Origin: CAXMRP01 sp965216515
GTDB lineage: Bacteria > Pseudomonadota > Alphaproteobacteria > Rhizobiales > Afifellaceae
Direction of reading: 5' to 3'
Length of the DNA stretch: 64,000 nucleotides
Assembly (NCBI GenBank): GCA_965216515.1
Contig: OZ244173.1
Span: forward strand, 3,825,466-3,889,465
Translations under genes and position numbers: made by a program
Notes under the pieces: model-generated
What the model was told of the DNA's origin: nothing
Database searches by the model: none
What the model saw: only the letters and a program-made list of their open reading frames with translations
Shown: positions 28,793 through 37,152 of the stretch, piece after piece
Layout: the number at the start of each line of letters is the position of its first letter
Position numbering within the stretch: the first letter of the stretch is position 1

Positions 28793-29464
28793 GTCATGTT
28801 CCCGTCCAGGTCCTGTTCCGGTAATGCGGATTTCGTTTGAGGTGCGTTTGTAGTTCAGGTTCCGCTGGGCGCTGGCCCCGGCCGCTTCGATCATCCCGAC
28901 ATTGAATGGACGATGGTCCGGCCTCCGCTATCGACAAGAATGCGTGTTGCACCCTATCCTCGCCCGGCAGGTGGCGGAGTTTTCGGACCATGATCGGCCG
29001 CACGGGCTGGCAACGTACGAATGAAACGATCCGGCATGGCCCAAAGACCGCCGGATTTCGGAACCGGATGAAGATCGGTGAAATCAGCCAAATGCGGCAG
29101 TTGGCGGAGGGAGAGGCCGCCTTCCGATGATACCCACGGAAGTCCAGTAATCCACGGATGTCAGTAGCTTGGGCAGGAGATGTCTTCCAGGTTGGTCCGA
29201 TCGAATCCGATCAATTCCCGAATCAAATGGGGGACAAGATGGGGTCTCCGGGGGCCGGTTTCGCGGCAAACTCACGCAGGAAAGGCAGGCATCTGGAGAA
29301 GCCCTTGTTGGCGGCATCGGCGTGGGTGGCGCGCCCGGCGGCCATCTGGATGAGGCTTGCGCCCGAGCCGGGCTTGATGTCATCGGAGCCGGGCAAAACC
29401 CTATCCGGCCCGTGCGCCGGTGCGCGGGCCGGTCCTTTCGATGGGAAATAGCGAAGGTATAGCC
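28793..29464. other. Intergenic region containing the left island boundary
   Basis: About 670 bases with no gene I can support. It contains the 16-bp copy of the tRNA-Ser 3' end at 29101-29116, so the left part belongs to the older chromosome and the right part to the putative island. A ribosome-like GAAGG lies near 29452, before the ankyrin gene. Confidence 0.45.
29101..29116. repeat. Direct-repeat copy of tRNA-Ser 3' end (putative att site)
   Basis: TTGGCGGAGGGAGAGG is identical, in the same orientation, to 45744-45759, which covers the CCA end, discriminator and acceptor/T-stem side of the tRNA-Ser gene. Site-specific integration at a tRNA 3' end leaves exactly this pair. Confidence 0.8.
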
Positions 29465-30139
29465 ATGATACGATTCCCGATTTTCGCCGCGCTGGTTTGC
29501 CTCGGCACCACAGCATTCGCGCAAACGGCGCCGACCGCCCGCGAGGTTGCGGCATATGACGGATTGTTCCTGGCGGCGTTTGAAGGTGACCTCGCAGCCA
29601 TTCGGGAGCTCGTGTCTGATGGCGAAGAGATAAACGCCCGGGATTCAAAGGGCCGCACGCCCGCCCATGTGGCAGCATTTGCTTCTGAAGACGATGCTCT
29701 GCGCGCCCTGGCCGAGGCCGGAGCCGATATGAACGCCCTGGAGAACAGTTCCTATGACGTGGTGACCATCGCGGCCGTTGCAAATGATTTGGACCTGATG
29801 TCGCTTGCAATCGAGTTGGGCAATGACCCGGGTCTGGTGACGAGCCCATATGACGGAACCGCGCTGATTGCCGCGGCGCATCTTGGCCATGTCGAGGTGG
29901 TCCGGCATCTGATCGCGGCGGGCGCACCGCTTGATCATATCAACAACCTGCATTGGACTGCCGTGATGGAAGCGGTCGTGCTCGGCGATGGTGGCCCGAG
30001 TCATCAGGCGGTTCTCGATGCGTTGCTATCGGCAGGAGCAGATCGGACCTTGGCGGATCGACACGGTGTCACGCCGCTCCAGCACGCTGAATCTCGCGGG
30101 TTCGTGGAGATGGTGGCGCGCTTAAAGGAAGACAATTGA
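29465..30139 (+). CDS. Secreted/periplasmic ankyrin-repeat protein
   Basis: Protein of 224 residues with a clear signal peptide (MIRFPIFAALVCLGTTAFAQ, cleavage after AFA) followed by about five ankyrin repeats: for example INARDSKGRTPAHVAAFASED, LIAAAHLGHVEVVRHLIAAG and HGVTPLQHAESRGFVEMV. Such small exported ankyrin proteins bind partner proteins in the periplasm. The partner is not encoded nearby. I took ATG 29465, with GAAGG upstream, rather than an in-frame ATG at 29420. The gene lies just inside the left island boundary and is followed by a heptanucleotide array. Confidence 0.85.
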   Translation: MIRFPIFAALVCLGTTAFAQTAPTAREVAAYDGLFLAAFEGDLAAIRELVSDGEEINARDSKGRTPAHVAAFASEDDALRALAEAGADMNALENSSYDVVTIAAVANDLDLMSLAIELGNDPGLVTSPYDGTALIAAAHLGHVEVVRHLIAAGAPLDHINNLHWTAVMEAVVLGDGGPSHQAVLDALLSAGADRTLADRHGVTPLQHAESRGFVEMVARLKEDN

Positions 30140-30161
30140 TCCAGTTTTTGCTTGTTGGTCC

Positions 30162-30238
30162 TGACCCCAGACCCCAGACCCCAGACCCCAGACCCCAGAC
30201 CCCTGACCCCTGACCCCTGACCCCAGACCCCTGACCCC
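30162..30238. repeat. Heptanucleotide tandem array, (A/T)GACCCC x 11
   Basis: Eleven uninterrupted seven-base units, alternating between AGACCCC and TGACCCC (order T, five A, three T, A, T), starting 23 bases after the ankyrin gene. It is non-coding, purine/pyrimidine-skewed, and likely to be length-variable. Confidence 0.97.
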
Positions 30239-30301
30239 TGAGACCGGCCCGATCCGAGTGCGGGATATTGGGTGCATTTCTGGCGACAGAGGCGTGTACC
30301 G

Positions 30302-30637
30302 ATGCCGAAGAGACGATTTTCAGACGAGCGGATTGGGTTTGCCTTGAGGCAGGCGGAGGCCGGGACGACGGTCGGCGCGCTATGCCGCAAGATGGGGATC
30401 GCGGCAGCGGCGTTTTATCGCTGGAAGAAGGTTTATGCCGGAATCCGCGTGTCTGGGATCTGAAGGCTGAAACGGTTCCAAGACGAGAATGGAACGCTGA
30501 GGCGCCTGGTGGCTGATCTGACGCTGGACAAGACCATGCTTCAGGATGCCCTGCGAAAAAAAGTGGTGAAGCCTGTTCGATGTCGCGAGGCTGTCCGGCA
30601 CTGTCAGGATGTGTTCGCGGTATCGGAGCGCCGGGCA
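30302..30637 (+). pseudogene. IS3-family transposase remnant (OrfA with start of OrfB)
   Basis: The frame starts MPKRRFSDERIGFALRQAEAG and continues with CRKMGIAAAAFYRWKKVYAG, a typical IS3-family OrfA helix-turn-helix. An in-frame TGA at 30461-30463 interrupts it. The same frame then resumes with leucine-zipper-like LKRFQDENGTLRRLVADLTL and the OrfB start CREAVRHCQDVFAVSERRA, after which similarity ends. No integrase core and no terminal repeats remain. It is a dead fragment lying between the heptanucleotide array and the sugar-dehydrogenase gene. Confidence 0.8.
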
Positions 30638-30677
30638 GGGCCACTTGCCCGCCTGATACGCGTGTTGCCGGCGCCGC

Positions 30678-31640
30678 TCAACCGGTCGGCAGGGCCGCCT
30701 CGATCCGGTTGAGCGCATCGACCGCCATCAGCGCCTCCTCGCCGGTGACCGGCATGGGCGAGCCCGATTGCGCGGCACGCACGAAGGCCTCGATTTCGCG
30801 CCTCAGCGAACCGCCCGAGACGCCGCCATCGTGCGTCCAGTTGCGCGTGTCCACATAGCGGGTGAGGGTGTCGCCGTCGGTCACCAGTTGCAGTTCGTCG
30901 GTGGAAAGATCAAGCCGCGCCGTCCCCTTCGAACCGAAAACGTCGATTCCCGCGATACAGGATCGCGCTGACTGCCCGTGGATCAGCCAGTGGTTTTCCA
31001 CTGAGGCCACGGCACCGCTTTCCATCACCAGATGCGCCAGGGTCACATCCCAGTTGCCGGTCATGACCCTGGCGCCGATCGCGGCGACGTCGCGGATGCG
31101 CTCGCCGGTCAACCAGAGCAGCAGGTCGAGATCGTGCACGCCCAGGAACGCGACCACCGAGACCCGTCCGCCCAGGCGCGCGGCGCTGGTGCGGGTGTTG
31201 CTGCGGTGGATCTTGAAGAACTCGATCCGCCCCAACTCACCGCGCTCGATCCGCCGCTTCAGCTCCTGGATGCGCAGGTCGAATCGCAGGAGATGGGCGA
31301 CCATCAGCCGGTCGGGCTCGACTTGCGCGTCGAGAATCGTCCGCGCATCGGCCAAAGTCGTCGCCAATGGTTTCTCCACAAGCACGAACTTGCCCGCCCG
31401 CAGCGCCGTGACACAGGCCTCGACATGATGCGCGTCCGGCAGGGTGACGACCAGCGCGTCGATCCGCGCGACAATCTCGTCAAGCGTGTCGAAGAAGGGA
31501 ACCCGAAGTTCCCTGCTTCCCTGGTCCTTCCGTTCGCTTGCAATCTCGACCACGCCGACGAGGTCGACACCGGGAATCGTCTTCAGGATTCCGGCGTGTA
31601 GGCGACCCATCAGGCCGTAGCCCATGACACCGATCTTCAT
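30678..31640 (-). CDS. Gfo/Idh/MocA-family oxidoreductase 1
   Basis: NAD(P)-dependent sugar dehydrogenase-like protein of 320 residues. The Rossmann motif GVMGYGLMGRLHA is at the N-terminus, the EKPLATTLADARTIL motif that holds the catalytic lysine near 94 is present, and HDLDLLLWLTG is the usual substrate-side histidine segment. It diverges from a second Gfo/Idh gene across a space holding a LacI-type operator, so both are likely co-regulated. Substrate is unknown; inositols, aldoses and amino-sugar derivatives are known for the family. Confidence 0.9.
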   Translation of the reverse strand: MKIGVMGYGLMGRLHAGILKTIPGVDLVGVVEIASERKDQGSRELRVPFFDTLDEIVARIDALVVTLPDAHHVEACVTALRAGKFVLVEKPLATTLADARTILDAQVEPDRLMVAHLLRFDLRIQELKRRIERGELGRIEFFKIHRSNTRTSAARLGGRVSVVAFLGVHDLDLLLWLTGERIRDVAAIGARVMTGNWDVTLAHLVMESGAVASVENHWLIHGQSARSCIAGIDVFGSKGTARLDLSTDELQLVTDGDTLTRYVDTRNWTHDGGVSGGSLRREIEAFVRAAQSGSPMPVTGEEALMAVDALNRIEAALPTG

Positions 31641-31847
31641 CTCAACGCCTCCGTTGTCGGGTGAAAGCTGTCATCGCGACGCCATCGATCACGTATTTCC
31701 CGGCCGGCCCGTGGCGTCCGCCCTTTCAGGTGGCAATCCGCCTGACCTCCCGCGCCTCGGGCGGCGGTTTCACATCCGCTTTGGCGGTCGATTTGAGGAA
31801 CGTGGAACGTAGCCCGCGTTGACAGGTGTCGCATGGGATGGAAAACT

Positions 31848-31863
31848 GCGCAACCGGTTGCGC
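31848..31863. promoter_or_regulatory. LacI-type operator 1 in the divergent Gfo/Idh promoter
   Basis: GCGCAACCGGTTGCGC is a perfect 16-bp palindrome with the central CG typical of LacI-family sites. A TTGACA hexamer at 31819-31824 places a possible -10 (AAAACT, 31842-31847) directly before it, so repressor bound here would block the rightward promoter. The same GCAACCGGTTGC core recurs at 38521 and 39835. Confidence 0.8.
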
Positions 31864-31913
31864 TACGCGTGGCCGCGACCTCCGAGAACCATGCGCCGGC
31901 AGGTGGGCTGACC

Positions 31914-32954
31914 ATGCAACGACAGGGCAACACCGGCATCATCAATGCCGGCATCATCGGCGCCGGGATCATGGGACGCAGCCACGCGGCCTCGCTCGCC
32001 TCCGACCCGCGCACCAGGCTGGTCGGCGTCGCGTCACTTCCGCTGGCGGGCGCCCAGGCGCTGGCGAGCGACTTCGATGTGCCCTTTGCCGCAGAGGATT
32101 ACCGGGACCTGCTGGCCCGCGACGACATCGATTTCGTGACGATCGCGACCCCGGATCACCTCCACGCAAAGATCTGCGCCAGCGCGGCGCGGGCCGGCAA
32201 GGCCTTCGTGGTGGAGAAACCGCTCACCACCAGCCTGGCAGAGGCCGATGAGCTGATCGCCGTTGTCCGCGCCAGCGGCGTCACCGCCATGACGTGCTTC
32301 AATCATCGCTGGATACCGGCCTATGCGCGCGCCCATGAGGAAATCGCGGCTGGCAAGGTCGGCACGCCGGTGCTTGCCTATGCGCGCAAGAACGACCGGA
32401 TCTTCGTGCCGACCAAGATGCTGAGCTGGGCCGCGGCTACGACACCGGCGTGGTTCCTTTCGTGCCACGACATCGACCTGGTGACCTGGTTCATGGGTTG
32501 CCAAGCGGAGACTGTCTACGCCACCGAGGTCGCCGGCGTGCTTGCCGCCAGGGGCATCGATACGCCCGACGCGATCCAGGCGCAGGTGCGCTATCAGGGC
32601 GGCAAGGTCGCCACGTTCGAGGCCTGCTGGATCTACCCGGACACCTATCCCAGCATGACGGATTCGTTCATCGAACTGGTGGGAACGGAGGGCATGATGC
32701 ATCTGAAGCGCGACAGCGAGCAGATCGAGCTTGCCACATCCGACGCGTTCGATTATCCGCGCACATCCATCGGCGCGGCGATCCACGGTGTCCAGCGGGG
32801 CGCGGTCTCCGACTCGCTTTTCCACTTTGTTTCGTGCCTGTTGAACGACGAGGCGCCGCTGGTGTCGCTGGAGAGTTCCCGTCACGTGACGGCCATCCTC
32901 GACGCGCTGCACCGGTCGATCGCCAGTGGCAGCCCGGAGGCCGTGGACAGATAG
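31914..32954 (+). CDS. Gfo/Idh/MocA-family oxidoreductase 2
   Basis: Second sugar dehydrogenase-like protein, 346 residues, with GIIGAGIMGRSHA, VVEKPLTTSLAEADELI (catalytic-lysine motif) and SCHDIDLVTWFMG. It is only distantly similar to its divergent neighbour, so the two probably act on different intermediates. An in-frame ATG at 31833 would translate through the operator. I chose ATG 31914, which has AGGTGGG upstream and leaves the operator in the 5' untranslated region. Regulation by the LacI protein at 38704 is likely. Confidence 0.9.
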   Translation: MQRQGNTGIINAGIIGAGIMGRSHAASLASDPRTRLVGVASLPLAGAQALASDFDVPFAAEDYRDLLARDDIDFVTIATPDHLHAKICASAARAGKAFVVEKPLTTSLAEADELIAVVRASGVTAMTCFNHRWIPAYARAHEEIAAGKVGTPVLAYARKNDRIFVPTKMLSWAAATTPAWFLSCHDIDLVTWFMGCQAETVYATEVAGVLAARGIDTPDAIQAQVRYQGGKVATFEACWIYPDTYPSMTDSFIELVGTEGMMHLKRDSEQIELATSDAFDYPRTSIGAAIHGVQRGAVSDSLFHFVSCLLNDEAPLVSLESSRHVTAILDALHRSIASGSPEAVDR

Positions 32955-32969
32955 CCATCACCAGCGAAA

Positions 32970-33011
32970 CCGGGCCAGACAACCCGGGCCAGACAATCCG
33001 GGCCAGACAAC
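32970..33011. repeat. 14-bp tandem repeat, three copies
   Basis: CCGGGCCAGACAAC at 32970-32983, 32984-32997 (last base T) and 32998-33011, followed by a partial fourth unit. It lies between two convergent gene ends. Confidence 0.95.
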
Positions 33012-33063
33012 CCGGGCCGGGCAAGCATGGCCGCAAGCGATTCCGCCCGACACGGCGCGGATG

Positions 33064-34086
33064 TCAGAGCGTGCCGATACGCTCCCAGAGCTCGGTGTCG
33101 ACCGGTACGCCCAGGCGCGAGTTTTCCTCTCGCATCCGGGCCACGCTTTCGCCGGGAAAGCGCACGTCCTCGGGTTCGTCGTCCGCGTTGCCCTGCTTCA
33201 AAAAGGCCACCAGCTCCCGCATCCGGTCGGCGTGGTCGTCAGCGTCGTTGAGCCGGTTGTTGTCGATTGCGATGAACACCTGGCAGATCCCGATATCGGC
33301 GGGCGATTCCGTCTCGACCTCGCGGCTGGCATAGCCGCCGGCCATTGTGGCGGCCATGGCGTCCAGGGTGAAGGCCATGGCGGCACCCTTCCACAGACCG
33401 GTCGGCAGCAGCCGGTAGGCCCCGGCGTTCAGCGCTTCGATGATCGTGTCGGGATTGCGCGTCAGCTTGCCATCCAGTCCGTAGCCCGCCTCGGTCGGCA
33501 GGTCGCGACCGGCCATGGAGGCCTCCTGGATCTTGCCGAAGGAGAATTGCGACAGCGCCAGGTCGGCGACAACCGGTGGATCGGCCGGCAGGGCAAAGAC
33601 GATGGGGTTGTTGCCGAGCCGTAGTTTCGTGCCGCCCCAGGCCGGCATGCCCGGCCGGGCGTTGGTCCAGCAGATGGCGGCGAAGCCGGCCTGCGCGGCG
33701 ATCTGGCCGTAGGTCCCGCCGCGCAGCCAGTGTGTGGTGTTGTTGAGGGCGACACAGCCGATCCCGAACGCCCCGGCAAGTTCCATGGCCCGCAGCATGC
33801 TGTGCCTGGCCACCACCGGCCCCAAACCGCGGTCACCGTCCCAGCGTTCGATGGCGCCGAGCTTCTCGGTCTGCTTCGGTGCCGCCGTGAGGTTGATGAG
33901 GCCTTTGTCGATCGTCTCGACAAAGTTCGGAAACCTGGTCAGCCCGTGCGAGGAGACGCCCTCCAGCGAGTTGGTGGCAATGATGTCGGAACATATGGCT
34001 GCATCGTCCGGGGTCGTTCCGTGCGCAACCAGGATGCGCTCGACCGTGTCTTTGACGATCCCGAATTCCACCCGCACAGTGCCCAT
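33064..34086 (-). CDS. Ldh-family (YlbC/DlgD-type) NAD(P)-dependent oxidoreductase
   Basis: Protein of 340 residues from the malate/L-lactate dehydrogenase family that is distinct from classical LDH and includes diketogulonate reductase and ureidoglycolate and sulfolactate dehydrogenases. Features are SLEGVSSHGLTRFPNFV (active-site Ser-His segment near 43-59), NNTTHWLRGGTYGQIAAQAG, and NPIVFALPADPPVVADLALSQ (cofactor side). I chose ATG 34086, which has GGGGAGG six bases upstream. It is the last gene of the importer operon running leftward, so it probably oxidises or reduces a hydroxy- or keto-acid from the imported sugar. Confidence 0.88.
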   Translation of the reverse strand: MGTVRVEFGIVKDTVERILVAHGTTPDDAAICSDIIATNSLEGVSSHGLTRFPNFVETIDKGLINLTAAPKQTEKLGAIERWDGDRGLGPVVARHSMLRAMELAGAFGIGCVALNNTTHWLRGGTYGQIAAQAGFAAICWTNARPGMPAWGGTKLRLGNNPIVFALPADPPVVADLALSQFSFGKIQEASMAGRDLPTEAGYGLDGKLTRNPDTIIEALNAGAYRLLPTGLWKGAAMAFTLDAMAATMAGGYASREVETESPADIGICQVFIAIDNNRLNDADDHADRMRELVAFLKQGNADDEPEDVRFPGESVARMREENSRLGVPVDTELWERIGTL

Positions 34087-34177
34087 CGGGCGCCTCCCCT
34101 TGAAGCTTGATGATGCCAAACCGCCATTGCCGCACCCGCCGCGGCACCCTGGCGCGCCGCGAAGGCGGAACGCTGGC

Positions 34178-35251
34178 TCAAAGTCGAATGCCCCTCTTTC
34201 CGTCGAAGAGATGGCCGGTGCCATGCTGCACGTTCAGCGAGAGCTTGGCGCCCGGTTCGGCGCTGATCCGCTCACGAAGCAGCGCCACGATGCTGGTCTC
34301 GCCGATCCGCCCGGCGACATGGGTTTCCGAGCCGGTTGGCTCGACGAACTCCACGTCGATCGTAACCGTGCCTTCCCCGTCATGGGTCACAAGATGCTCC
34401 GGCCGAATGCCGTAGGTCACCTCGCGACCGACGTCGCCTGACGCAATATCGTCTGCGACCGGAAGGCGTGCGCCGCTCGGAGATTCGAACACGATGCCGT
34501 CGTCGCCTTCGACGAGCTTGCCGTCGATCAGGTTCATCGCCGGCGATCCGATGAAGCCGGCCACGAAGGTGTTGGCCGGGCGATCAAAGATATCGAGCGG
34601 TGCGCCGGCCTGTTCCACGGTGCCTTCGCGCATCACGACGATGCGGTCGGCCATGGTCATGGCTTCGATCTGGTCATGGGTCACATAGATGGTCGTCGTC
34701 TTCAGTCGGCGATGCAGCGCCCTGAGTTCGGCGCGCATCTGGACCCTGAGCTTGGCATCGAGGTTGGAGAGCGGTTCGTCAAACAGGAAGACTTGCGGAT
34801 TGCGCACGATGGCGCGCCCCATTGCGACCCGCTGGCGCTGGCCGCCGGAGAGTTGCTTGGGATACCGCTCCAGATACTCGGTGAGGCCCAGGATCGCCGC
34901 CGCGTTGCCGACCCGATCAGCCTTCTCCGCTTTCGACTTGCCGGCCAGGCGCAGCGAGAAGGCCATGTTCTCGGCCACCGTCATGTGCGGATATAGCGCA
35001 TAGTTCTGGAACACCATGGCGATGTCGCGCAGCTTCGGTTCCACCTCGTTGACGACCCTGCCGCCGATGCGGATGGTGCCGTCCGTCACCTCCTCCAGCC
35101 CGGCAATCATGCGCAACAGGGTGGACTTGCCGCAGCCGGACGGGCCGACCAGCACGACAAAGGCGCCGTCCGGCACATCCACCGAAACGCCATGGAGTGT
35201 CTCAACGCGTCCGAACGATTTGCGCACATTGTCAATCTGAACATCAGCCAC
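34178..35251 (-). CDS. ABC transporter ATP-binding protein (UgpC/MalK type)
   Basis: ATPase of 357 residues. Walker A (VGPSGCGKST) near 36-45, signature LSGGQRQR, Walker B VFLFDEPLSNLDAKLR and switch segment YVTHDQIEA are intact. The C-terminal regulatory domain shows the MalK/UgpC sequence VTYGIRPEH and ends in LFDGKRGIRL. It energises the two permeases encoded just upstream in the same operon. Confidence 0.93.
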   Translation of the reverse strand: MADVQIDNVRKSFGRVETLHGVSVDVPDGAFVVLVGPSGCGKSTLLRMIAGLEEVTDGTIRIGGRVVNEVEPKLRDIAMVFQNYALYPHMTVAENMAFSLRLAGKSKAEKADRVGNAAAILGLTEYLERYPKQLSGGQRQRVAMGRAIVRNPQVFLFDEPLSNLDAKLRVQMRAELRALHRRLKTTTIYVTHDQIEAMTMADRIVVMREGTVEQAGAPLDIFDRPANTFVAGFIGSPAMNLIDGKLVEGDDGIVFESPSGARLPVADDIASGDVGREVTYGIRPEHLVTHDGEGTVTIDVEFVEPTGSETHVAGRIGETSIVALLRERISAEPGAKLSLNVQHGTGHLFDGKRGIRL

Positions 35252-35340
35252 GGTCCAACTCCGCTTCTGTTTTCATGGGACGCCGCCGCATGCCACGGAC
35301 GCCAGCCGCCCGGATGTGTGTGGCGACGCGTCCCATGGCG

Positions 35341-36192
35341 TCACTCCTTGATACCCGTTCCGGCGATGCCCTCCACGAAGTTGCGCCGCAGGATCACGAA
35401 CAGGGTGACCGAAGGCACCAGCACCAGCGCCGCCGCCGCGCTCAGGCGGCCGATGTCGACCGTGTAGCCGGTCTGGAACAGGGCCAGGCCCACCTCGATT
35501 GTGTAGGACTCGCTCGACGTCGCCACGATCAGCGGCCAGGTGAAGGCGGTCCACGCCTGGAAGAAGGCCAGGACGCCCAGCGCCGCCAGCGCGCCGCGCA
35601 ACAGCGGCAGGACGACAATGAAGAAGATCCAGATCTCGCCGGCGCCATCGATGCGGGCTGCCTCGATCAGCTCGTCGGGAATGAAGTTCGCGGCGTTCTG
35701 GCGGATCAGGAAGATCCCAAAGCTCATCACCAGGTAACCGATCAGGAGGCCTGCCGTGGTGTTGAGAAGGCCGAGTTCCTGCACCTGGAAGTACAGCGGG
35801 ATCATGTACACCTCGAATGGAACGATGGCCGTGGCGAGGATGATGATGAAGATGGCGTTGAGGATGCGGAACGGGAACTTGGCGAGGATGTAGCCGGCGA
35901 TCGCCGAGGTCGCCAGAATTGAGATCGTCGACATGGTCGCGAAGGCGAGGCTGTTGAAGATCCAGGTCAGCAGCGGCGTTTCGGCGAGCACGGTGGTGAA
36001 ATTGTCGAGCGTCGGTTCGTTCGGGATGATCGTCGGCGGCCACGCCAGAAGTTCTTCCGGCTGCTTGAAGCCGTTCGAGATCAGCAGGATCAGCGGCGTG
36101 ATCATGAAGACCGTGAAGACTAACAACACGGCGTCGATCAGGAAGGTGCTCAGTCGCTTGTTGCGCGCGCCGACAGCCGGGGAGCTCATCAC
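35341..36192 (-). CDS. ABC sugar transporter permease (UgpE/MalG type)
   Basis: Inner-membrane protein of 283 residues with about six helices. Its EAA loop (EAARIDGAGEIWIFFIVVLP) is the ATPase-coupling motif in the usual place two-thirds along. The start overlaps the stop of the upstream permease gene. It forms the channel with that protein. Confidence 0.92.
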   Translation of the reverse strand: MMSSPAVGARNKRLSTFLIDAVLLVFTVFMITPLILLISNGFKQPEELLAWPPTIIPNEPTLDNFTTVLAETPLLTWIFNSLAFATMSTISILATSAIAGYILAKFPFRILNAIFIIILATAIVPFEVYMIPLYFQVQELGLLNTTAGLLIGYLVMSFGIFLIRQNAANFIPDELIEAARIDGAGEIWIFFIVVLPLLRGALAALGVLAFFQAWTAFTWPLIVATSSESYTIEVGLALFQTGYTVDIGRLSAAAALVLVPSVTLFVILRRNFVEGIAGTGIKE

Positions 36193-37073
36193 CGGCCCTT
36201 CTCACGCAGCAGCGTGAACTGAATGAGCGTCAGGCAGAGGACGATGGTCAGCAGCACCACCGCCTCCGATGCCGCATAGCCGACGCGGTAGTTGCTGAAG
36301 GCGTTGTCGAGCATGTCGAGCACCAGCACCCTGACCTGCCGCCCCGGCGCACCTTGCGAGTCGGACGCCAGCACGAAGGCCTGGGCGTAGACGTTGAAGC
36401 CCGACACCAGCGTCACCACCGACACATACAGCGTGATCGGCTTGAGCAGCGGTATCGATATGAAGCGGAAGGCCTGCGCGGCGGTCGCGCCGTCAAGCTT
36501 GGCGGCCTCGTACAGCGAGTGCGGGAGATTCTTGAACCCGACCAGGTAGATCAGCACCGCATAGCCGAGGATCTGCCAGGACAGGACCACGATGATGGTC
36601 AGCACCGAAAGCACCGGGTCGAACAGCCAGGGCAGCGGATCGATGCCGAACATGCCGAGGAAGGCGTTGAGCGGTCCGAGCTTGGCGTCGAAGATCCATT
36701 TCCAGGCCATCGCCGCCGGCACCAGGGACACGACGTGGGGAATGAAGATTCCGGTCTCGTAGAAGCCGGCAAACCGCGAGCGGGTCCGATGATAGATCAG
36801 CGCAGCCAGGGTGAGCGACAGCGGTATGGTGATGGCCAGGACACCGAACGCGATCACCGCCGTGTTGAGCAGGGCCGTCAGGAACAGCTTGTCGCCGAAC
36901 AGCTCGATGTAGTTGTCGAGGCCGACAAACGGCTGGTTGCGGGAGATGATGTCCCAGCGGTGGAAGCTGAGCCTCATGATTTCCGCGATCGGGATGACCC
37001 GCACCCACGCGAAAATCACCAGGACGGGGAAAATCGCGGCGATCGCGAAAAGAAACCGTCTCCGCCTCAGCAA
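36189..37073 (-). CDS. ABC sugar transporter permease (UgpA/MalF type)
   Basis: Permease of 294 residues with six or so membrane segments, beginning with a basic MLRRRRFLFAIAAIFP start. The EAA motif reads YEAAKLDGATAAQAFRFISIPLL. It follows the binding-protein gene by 79 bases in the leftward operon and overlaps the next permease by four bases. Together the components make a CUT1-type importer, which usually takes di- or oligosaccharides or glycerol-phosphate compounds. Confidence 0.92.
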   Translation of the reverse strand: MLRRRRFLFAIAAIFPVLVIFAWVRVIPIAEIMRLSFHRWDIISRNQPFVGLDNYIELFGDKLFLTALLNTAVIAFGVLAITIPLSLTLAALIYHRTRSRFAGFYETGIFIPHVVSLVPAAMAWKWIFDAKLGPLNAFLGMFGIDPLPWLFDPVLSVLTIIVVLSWQILGYAVLIYLVGFKNLPHSLYEAAKLDGATAAQAFRFISIPLLKPITLYVSVVTLVSGFNVYAQAFVLASDSQGAPGRQVRVLVLDMLDNAFSNYRVGYAASEAVVLLTIVLCLTLIQFTLLREKGR

Positions 37074-37152
37074 CTGTCCCTCCCGACCTGTGACCGCCGG
37101 AACCGGTTTGGCCCCGGCGGTCGGTTGTCAGCCTGTGCCTTGGACCAGCAGT

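Noticed and set aside
28793..29100. Transposase relic on the minus strand near 28794-29003
   Set aside because: The frame is short and no transposase motif could be identified with confidence, so it is treated as non-coding.
30162..30238. CRISPR-like array
   Set aside because: Seven-base units with no spacers and no cas genes; it is a simple tandem repeat.
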